64,000 nt of DNA from Cervus elaphus (taxonomy: Eukaryota; Chordata; Mammalia; Artiodactyla; Cervidae), in contig NC_057815.1 in assembly GCF_910594005.1 (NCBI RefSeq), positions 64,122,052 through 64,186,051 on the forward strand, written 5' to 3'. Positions 56,961 to 64,000 of this stretch are shown here, piece by piece. Position numbers and translations under genes: made by a program. Under the pieces are notes generated by a model. It was not told the origin of the DNA and made no database searches. It worked only from the letters and a program-made list of their open reading frames with translations. Every line of letters begins with the position of its first letter. Position 1 is the first letter of the stretch.

Positions 56961-57890
56961 TCAATCAAGATGGCAGAGTAGAAGGACATGCACTTGTCTT
57001 CACTCATCTTCTCTTGCGAGAACCCCGAAATTATAACTCACTGCTTAATAACCATCTGTAGGAAAATGTTGGATCCCACTAAAAAAGATACCCTATGTCC
57101 AAGGGCAAAGGAGAAGCCCCAGCAAGATGGTAGGAGGTGTGAAATTGCATTTAGAATCAAACCCCATACCCGCCAGAGGTGCTCAGAGGGCTCAAACAAA
57201 ACTTTGTGTACACCAGGAGACCCCACAGAGACTGAGCCAGACCTGCCTTTGAGTGTTTGAGTGTCTCCTGTGGAGGTATGGGTCAGCAGTGGCCTGCAGC
57301 GGGGGCAGGGGCTCTGGATGCAGCAGACCTGGGTATGGCATAAGCCCTCTTGGAGGAGGTCGCCATTAATCCCACCATAGAGTCACCAAAACTTACACAG
57401 GACTGGGGAAACAGATTCTTGGAGGGCACATACAAAACCTTGTACACACCAGAACCCAGGAAAAAGGAGCAGAGACCTCACAAGAAACTGACTCAGACTT
57501 GCCCATGAGTATGTCCAGGGGCCTCTGATGGAGGCGTGGGTCAGCGGTGGCCTGCTGAAGGGTCGGGGGCACTGAGTGCGGCAGTGCGTGTATGGGACCT
57601 CTTGAAGGAAGTCGCCATTATCTTCACTACCTCTACCATAGTTTGGGCCTTGCCCATCAACAGAAAACTGAATTAAAGATTTACTGAGTATTGCCTCACC
57701 CATCAGAAAAAAAACCCAATTTCGCCCATCAGTCAGTCTCTCCCATCAGGAAGCTTCCATAAGCTTCTGATCCTTATCCATCAGAGGACAGACAGAATGA
57801 AAATCACAATCACAGAAATCAAATCAAACCGATCACATGGACCACAGCCTTGTGTAACTCAATGAAACTATGAGCCATGCCATATAGGTG
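56961..57890 (+). mobile_element. BovB/L1-type 5' UTR with two tandem monomers
   Basis: Begins near AAGATGGCAGAGTAGAAGGA and holds two related ~240-bp units (about 57150-57380 and 57395-57650). Each has 'GGAG/GAGGCGTGGGTCAGC(A/G)GTGGCC' and 'GTCGCCATTA'. It ends GAAACTATGAGCCATGCCAT. It is the upstream partner of the block at 56703-56960 but lies in the opposite orientation. The LINE family assignment is from memory. Confidence 0.6.
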
Positions 57891-58045
57891 CATGTCTCAA
57901 TGTCCAAATTTTCCCTTTTTAGAAGGAGATTGGTCATATTGACTAGGAAGCCACTCTACTTCAGCATGAAATTATTATTACTAGTTTATTTGCATTTCAT
58001 TTTATTATTTATTTATTATTATTATTAGATTTAATTACATCTGCA
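57891..58045. repeat. AT-rich with short (ATT)n
   Basis: TATTTATTATTATTATTAG near 58010-58028; otherwise nothing recognised. Confidence 0.6.
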
Positions 58046-58116
58046 ATGAGCTTGTTTCCAAAGAGTTGGACATGACTGAGCGACTAAGCATAGCACAACA
58101 TGAGCTTATTTCCAAA
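58046..58116 (+). mobile_element. 37-bp Bov-tA tail with 17-bp target-site duplication
   Basis: GAGTTGGACATGACTGAGCG ... GCACAAC (58063-58099) is only the 3' tail of Bov-tA. It is flanked by ATGAGCTTGTTTCCAAA (58046-58062) and the same word with one change (58100-58116). Confidence 0.85.
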
Positions 58117-59127
58117 TGAGGTCACATTCAGAGGTACTAGAGGTTAGAACATCAGTATCTGAATTCAAGTCCTTACTGTTGAAGTCAAATCCACCCTCTG
58201 TACCCCAGCATGAAACTAATTCTCAGACAGAGTTTTAGGTGAAATAGAAAATAATAGCTTTATTGCTATTGTAATGCCGTCATACTCTGTCTCCAAATCT
58301 GGAGGGATTATGAAGAACTTTATAGTAATGGTTCAAAGATGACATGGTCATCTATTGGACAGTCTTCTGATTGGTTGGTGGTGTGCTAATAAGTGGAAGT
58401 CAGCATCATCAACCTTCTGATTCCAAGTGGTCTGGGGTCTACATGTTTGTGGGAAGCATACAATTAATTTCTCCCACCTGGTGGGATGTTCAGATCTGCA
58501 AAACAGTTCAAAGATATTGTTATGTATATCCCTTGAGAGAGGATCAGGACACTGCCCCAAGGCTTCACTATTTTGTGTGTGTGGTGGGCGGGGGGGGTGT
58601 TATTTTGACTGTTCCTCCCTTTGTCTCTGTATCACCTCCCTTCCGTAGCTAGCAGCTGTTGAACCCACTCACTGGAATTCAGGGAGTCAAGGATACTGAA
58701 TGAAGACTATTTCCTGTAACTAAGAAATGGTGTTGCAGAAAGGGGATACCTTCCAGAGCCCACTGGTTGGTGGCTCGATGGCTTAATGGTAGGCAATATT
58801 CTGTTCTTACTGAAATGGCAGGTGACATTGTTTTCTCCACATGTATAGTGAACTCGCCCTCACAGAGGCCTGTTATCACACTAAAATGTATACTTCACGC
58901 AAGTAATTATTTGTCCTTGCACGTATATACAATTTAACATACAAACATCCTCAAGAAAATCCACTCTTTTACATACATATTTATTACTATCACTCAGATA
59001 TACACATCAGTATACATGACAAATGAACACACTTGCACATTGCACAAAATATCCCTTCAGTTGTAAATATACATACTCTGGCAAACAATAAAGTACATGC
59101 ATATAGATAAAGTTACACTCATACAAT
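58117..59127. other. Intergenic, possibly an unnamed LTR-like repeat
   Basis: 58190-58560 (TAATAGCTTTATTGCTATTG; GTCTGGGGTCTACATGTTTG) feels like a dispersed ruminant repeat, but I cannot name it. A G-run lies at 58590-58598. No gene seen. Confidence 0.35.
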
Positions 59128-59248
59128 CAGTGGACATGAATTTGAGCAAATTCCGGGAGACAATGAAGGACAGGGAAGCCTAGTGTCTTGCAGTCTTTGG
59201 GGTCACAAAGAGTCAAACCCATCTTAGTAACTGAACAAAAACAATCTC
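59128..59248 (+). mobile_element. Short BovB 3' end
   Basis: GTGGACATGAATTTGAGCAA, TTCCGGGAGACAATGAAGGA, GGTCACAAAGAGTCAAACCC; diverged. Confidence 0.85.
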
Positions 59249-59695
59249 AGCAACACACATTATTATGTGTGCCTTCAAGTGCACTCATATAGAGAATGCA
59301 CACGTATAGAGAAGAAGGGAGATTTAGGGGTTAATGCTGCTACTTTTAGTCTCCAGGCTTAGAGGAAGTCAGTTCAAGTAAGAGGCAGTGGGACCTAGGA
59401 GGTTGGAGAGAATTGGTGCTTGGGGGAAAGGAAAGTGTAAACACTCACAGGTTTTAAAGAGGCTCCATTTGGTGTTCTCGGTTATAAGCTGTTTTCCAGA
59501 AGCCATTTACAGTTGTGTCTGGTAAAGTTAGAGTTGGTGAGAGATAAAGCAGAGCTTTCAGTGAGGGGTGCCTTGGGCCCCAGTTCTCTCTGCCCATCTC
59601 AGGGAGCAATAGGACTCACAGTCTATAGGAGCTAGAGGCATGGTATGCTCTGTGCAGAATGGGGCTCACTCACTGGGGGCTCCAGGTCCAGAGAG

Positions 59696-60860
59696 CATGA
59701 CTGCTGATCTCCAGCCTGAGATGGCGAGAAGACTTGCTGCTTGTTCTGTGTCCTCCAGGAAAATTCTAGAAAAGTGAAGGACTACCTCCTTACACAATCC
59801 ATCCAGGAAGGAGGTTGGATCAGGACGCCATACTACTCTGGAATTATGGTTCTGGGCCTCAGTTTTAAATGCCCCGAAGTAATAACTGCTACTGCTGCTG
59901 CTAAGCCACTTCAGTCGTGTCCGACTCTGTGTGACCCCATAGATGGCAGCCCACTAGACTCCTCCGTCCCTGGGATTCTCCAGGCAAGAACACTGGAGTG
60001 GGGTGCCATTGCCTTCTCCATCCCAAAGTAATAAAACAGAGTGTAAAATTCCCGGAAGCTGTTCCTTAGCAAGATAGCCCATTTAGTCTTTATCCCTGTG
60101 GGTTTGACCAACGTGGATTGAACTGATATTTCATCAGGTGAGTGATAGTGAAGGTACCAGATTTCAGAGGAACACAGCAGAAAGTGCAAAAAGAGAGGCG
60201 CCTCTCAAGAAGCTCCCATCTTCCACTCAGACTTGAATTTCAGGTCATCTCTGCTCTTCCACTGTTGACCCAAGAAAGAAAATCCAAGACCTGAATGTCA
60301 GAGCCAACAGAATAGAAGAATAGAGTGAAGAAGCTGAGAGGAATCACTCATGAGGGACCTTTGGTCTGTGAAAAGGCCATGGGAGAGTCTGGAAAATAGA
60401 TCTATCAGTGGAGAGAAACTGGTTTTGAAAGAAGCTACCGTATATGAGTAGCTGAACCCTGGTTGAGAAGAGAGTCACCACCCCAAAAGGAGTTTATATA
60501 ACAGGTGAGTTTCTACTAAGACTCATGGGCAGATTCAATGAAGATGCCATTCAGCAGTCTATACCCAGAGATGCCAGAAAATCCACCTGGAACCTATCGT
60601 AGAGGCATCCAGTTCAATGACTTGGTGGGGTTCCAGATTCAAATGCAGATCTATCTGTAATTCACTAAACAATTTCACAGGTTCCCTTTGTATCTGGCTT
60701 TTTCATGACAGGGCAACAATCGCTGCTGTATCCTACCAGCATGGGTGTCCCAATCAGTCACTACCTAGCAGGGGCAGTGTTGTGGACCACCAAGACCACT
60801 GGGTGTGGAGCTGTGCGCCTGGCACTAATCTATTGTGTGGTGTGGGGCAAATCATGTAGC
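59696..60860 (+). repeat. Segmental duplication, copy 2
   Basis: Same-strand relative of 55487-56702, starting 4,209 bp downstream. It is colinear throughout, with small indels and a private BOV-A2 at 59885-60022. It continues past copy 1's breakpoint to GGGCAAATCATGTAGC, giving the pre-insertion state of the BovB site in copy 1. Confidence 0.9.
59885..60022 (-). mobile_element. Partial BOV-A2 SINE, private to copy 2
   Basis: CTGCTACTGCTGCTGCTAAG to GGGGTGCCATTGCCTTCTCC, i.e. one unit. It is flanked by CCC(G/A)AAGTAATAA on both sides. The corresponding empty site in copy 1 is near CCCCAAAGTACAAAAAC (55666). Confidence 0.9.
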
Positions 60861-61319
60861 TACCCTCGGTTCTGTTTCTCTCATTGTAAGTAAAGATGCA
60901 GAGGCTTTACGAGAGAAACAATAAAGGTAAAAGTGTATAGTGTTGTATCTACAAAAACAACAATATCTTTCAGAATTAACCAAAAAGATTATTATTCACT
61001 TTGATAAATTTATATCCAGCGTCATCACCAGTACCCACTGCAACAGTGAGGATGACTCAAGTATGCTTTTCCAAGTGACCTTAAGCCTCAGTGACTATGT
61101 CCTTGCAAGTGAAGAGTGGCACACAGGAGGTGAAAAGAGGGAAATGAGGGAGCCGCTAGAGTAAACACAATATATGACTGTTTGAGAACACCAGGCCAGG
61201 TCAAAGGGGATACAACACAGCCCTAGTGCCCAGATAATGTATGTGTTTCTGAATTTCATTTCATTTTTTGTTTATGATTGATGACTTTGTTTTTAATTGC
61301 TAAGCCTTGTGTGTATCTG
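60861..61319. other. Intergenic, nothing identified
   Basis: No gene or named repeat. Confidence 0.45.
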
Positions 61320-61552
61320 TCTTAGTTGCCCAGTCATGTCCGACTCTTTGAGCCCATCAGAGTTGTGTCCGACTCTTTTGAAACCCCATGGACTGTAGCC
61401 TGCCAGGCTCCTCGGTCCATGGGCTTTCCCAGGCCAATGACACTAGAGTGGGTTGCCATTTCCTTCTCCAGGGGATCTTTCCCACCTAGGGTTCGAAGCT
61501 GTGTCTCCTGCATTGGCAGGCAGATTCTTTCCCACTGAGCCACCTGGAAAGA
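61320..61552 (-). mobile_element. Bov-tA SINE with internal duplication
   Basis: Reversed Bov-tA (AGTGGGTTGCCATTTCCTTC, TCTCCTGCATTGGCAGGCAG, GAGCCACCTGGAAAGACC). The 'GT(C/T)(A/G)TGTCCGACTCTT' segment occurs twice, at 61334-61349 and 61363-61378. Confidence 0.9.
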
Positions 61553-63580
61553 CCCAAATATCTACTATCTACGAAGGATGGTAAAGTTTTCAATTTAGAG
61601 CAGGACTTAGGATTTTAGTTCCACTTCTTTCACAATGTTACAAACCTAGATAAAATCAGAAAGAGGCTAGGCTTATTTCAGATCATGCATAAACCCTTCT
61701 TAGGAACCACAGAGTCGTGTGAATGAAACATTTGTCCATACCCAGAGGTGATTTGATAAAGGGAGTTTGAAAAGATTCTCTCCTTGACTATGTCTTTCTG
61801 TTCTGAAGGAAGTAAGAGCTAATGCTTTCAAACAAAGACTCGTGTCAACTGAGATTAAATTGTGTAAAGATATTGGGTAAGAACCAAGTGTGTTTTTTGC
61901 CATTGACTCTGAGATAGACAGTGGTCAGCAGTGAGATCAGACTCAAGCATCAATCCTTGTGATACCAGCAAATACCAGCAGAGGATGATGTTCCCAAAGT
62001 CAAACCCTGGCCAGCAGGGAAACGGCTAGTATGAGAAATGGACATAACTATCTTCTGGGTTTGGAGCCAATGTGGAAGGCTCTGTCAGACATTTTAAGAT
62101 ATGGAAAATTGGTTCATGACTCCATTGCTACTGAATAATGACCTTTATTTGTTAGTTTCTTCAGTCAACATTGATTAAATTCCCTTTCTTTGCAAAGCAG
62201 AGGTTCTAGGAAGAGAGCACAGCTCAGGGATAACTTCATGAAATATATCACTTAGGACAAGGATTGAAAAACTATACCCTACACCAGCTCCACTTTGCAG
62301 CATGGTTTTAAAAATAAAGTTTTGTTGGAGCACAGCCACACCCACAAGTTAGATATTGACTATGGCTTCTTTCATGCTACAATACCTATGCTAACTAGTT
62401 TTAACAGAGATTCTGTGGACCACAGAGCCTAAAATATTCATGATTTGACCAAGGAAAGTTATTTCATTCTCCAACTGAGGAGTCATACACTAAATCCATT
62501 ATAGGTGCCCAATTGGTCAGTCCTTTACCTACCAACCCAAATCTTCACAGCATTTGTCTTAGAGTTAAAAATAACTCAATAAATACACTGCTATGGTCCT
62601 TTAAGTCAAAGTGTTTTCCAGAGTGACTTCCTACTTTGAAAAGTGACCCAAGTGTTGCTGCTATTTTAATTCAGGAGCGTGAGGCCCCAGCACGGAGACT
62701 GTTGTTTATAGATCTCCGTCTACTTCATCAGGATGTCTGTGTATACATCTAAGTACTCCTATAGAAGGGAAAAATAGGGGGTTATCATATAAAAATTCAA
62801 ATACATTCAGGCTCTGAACACTCGCAATACAGGTCAGTCCAAATGTGTATGAAATTCGGAGGAAAACAGGGCATGTGGGGTAGAAGCCTGGCTCAGCCCC
62901 TAACCAGCCTGGTACCCTTGGCTAGGGTGCTTGCTCCACTTCCTAGAGACCAGCCCTGTCCTGGGGGCGGTTAGGGGGAAGACATGACTGGACTTCCTCC
63001 TGGAGCCTCGAGAACACAGTAGGATCCTTGGCCTTGGGAGTCTAAGAAGCTTTCAACAGGGAGATGATGGGGTCAGCTGCATATGTATCCCCACTCAGAG
63101 AAGCAGGAGCCCTCTCCCGGCTGGAAGAGCAAGGACAGATCACTGCTTCCCACATCCTCAGAGCATGGGTCCTCCAGAAACTGATTCCTCGTTGTGGTGT
63201 AGTGAACCAACTGCGTCCCTGAGTTAGGGATTTCCAACAGTGATGAAATGACCTATGCGAAAGTTTAAGCAAATTAGTTTTCAGTTTTTACTAGAACACA
63301 GGGACAGAATTAGTATGGCATTATTTTTCAATTTTCCTTTTATATATTCTTATTTCAAAAAAATGTTTTCTTACAAAATATCATGGTTGCAACTAGTGGT
63401 GTGTTCTGACCCCATATTCAAGAACATAAATGTACATAATGAACACAGACTAGCATCATTTTATATTGCAAAATTTTACAATAGCTGAAGTTGTTCTGCT
63501 TTACCATTAAACTTTTACTTTATTATTCAATTCTTATATCCAAATATAATAAATAATAATAAAGATTTATTTTAATGCTA
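61553..63580. other. Intergenic upstream of OR52R1, hAT remnant inside
   Basis: No gene recognised. 62275-62460 contains 'AAAGTTTTGTTGGAGCACAG', 'CCACACCCACAAGTTAGATA' and 'CTATGGCTTCTTTCATGCTA', resembling a MER-type hAT DNA transposon. 62640-63250 is relatively GC-richer single-copy-looking DNA where a promoter could lie. Confidence 0.45.
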
Positions 63581-63590
63581 TCTCCTGCAG
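63578..63590 (+). promoter_or_regulatory. Candidate 3' splice site before OR52R1
   Basis: CTATCTCCTGCAG ends 43 nt before the start codon at 63634. Suitable pyrimidine tract and CAG for joining a non-coding 5' exon. Confidence 0.5.
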
Positions 63591-63633
63591 AGAGTAGATA
63601 CCGTCCCAGTGGAGAAATATAAGCCAGAGTGCA

Positions 63634-64000
63634 ATGCTGACTCCAGGGAACAGCTCTTCTGATCCTGTGTCCTTCATCCTGCTTGGGATCCCAGGATTGG
63701 AGAATTCCCAGTTTTGGGTTGCCTTTCCATTCTGTGCCATGTATGTTGTGGCTCTAGTCGGCAATATCACTCTCCTTCATGTAATCCGAACTGATCCCAC
63801 CTTGCACGAGCCCATGTACCTCTTTCTGGCCATGCTGGCTACCACTGACCTGGTCCTCTCCACTTCCACACAACCTAAAATGCTGGCCATATTCTGGTTT
63901 CACAATCATGAGATAGAATACCATGCCTGCCTCATCCAGTTGTTCTTCATCCATGCCTTTTCTTCTGTGGAGTCCGGGTTGCTCATGGCTATGGCCTTGG
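63634..64000 (+). CDS. OR52R1: Olfactory receptor OR52R1, 5' part only (runs off window)
   Basis: The first 122 codons of a class I odorant receptor, open to the window edge. Start MLTPGNSSSDPVSFILLGIP has an N-glycosylation sequon at Asn6. LVGNITLLHV (41-50) is TM1, TLHEPMYLFLAML (56-68) leads into TM2, and the class I OR52 phrase TQPKMLAIFWF (79-89) is followed by Cys99 and IQLFFIHAFSSVESGLLMAMAL entering TM3. The text agrees very closely with human OR52R1 as I remember it, and OR52R1 neighbours OR51F2 there. Whether the remaining ~60% is intact cannot be seen. Confidence 0.88.
   Translation, partial: MLTPGNSSSDPVSFILLGIPGLENSQFWVAFPFCAMYVVALVGNITLLHVIRTDPTLHEPMYLFLAMLATTDLVLSTSTQPKMLAIFWFHNHEIEYHACLIQLFFIHAFSSVESGLLMAMAL

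Noticed and set aside
1..64000. CRISPR arrays, operons, prokaryotic promoters, origins
   Set aside because: Regular short repeats are microsatellites and SINEs; the sequence is vertebrate, with isolated single-exon genes.

Overview
The window is nuclear DNA from a ruminant, most likely a bovid such as cattle. It holds dozens of Bov-tA and BOV-A2 SINEs, several BovB (RTE-type) LINE ends, and bovine-type L1 3' ends; BovB and Bov-tA together occur in ruminants. The only protein-coding genes I can support are class I (fish-like) olfactory receptor (OR) genes. Each is a single ~950-970 bp coding exon standing alone in AT-rich, repeat-dense DNA. There are no operons, CRISPR arrays or prokaryotic signals.

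Layout. 1-7.5 kb: SINE/LINE debris and, at 5.5-6.3 kb, the 3' end of an endogenous retrovirus (env tail, polypurine tract, U3-R) that carries LINE-1 retrotransposition hallmarks. 7.5-8.5 kb (-): an intact OR51 gene, probably OR51H1-like. 8.5-29 kb: no gene; old L1 fragments and SINEs. 29.06-30.03 kb (+): an OR51S1 orthologue broken by one in-frame stop. 30-35 kb: SINE, BovB, a solo LTR inside a SINE, and a decayed tRNA-Ile(AAT). 35.7-36.8 kb (-): an OR51A-like pseudogene with a frameshift, two stops and an L1 insertion. 37-46.8 kb: repeats. 46.85-47.80 kb (-): an intact OR51F2-like gene. 48-63.5 kb: repeats, including an L1 with an apparent 3' transduction (51.5-52.0 kb), a near-perfect 140-bp tandem duplication (53.7-54.0 kb), and a ~1.2-kb non-coding segmental duplication (55.5-56.7 and 59.7-60.9 kb). 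63.63 kb to the right edge (+): the first 122 codons of an OR52R1 orthologue.

The order OR51H1-like, OR51S1, (OR51A-like pseudogene), OR51F2-like, OR52R1 agrees, as I remember it, with part of the class I OR cluster on human 11p15.4, with an OR51A-type pseudogene in between. The genes do not form a pathway: each receptor would normally be expressed alone in its own set of olfactory neurons. The main biological story is birth and death of OR genes together with layered retrotransposition. All family names come from recognition by eye; no database search was possible.
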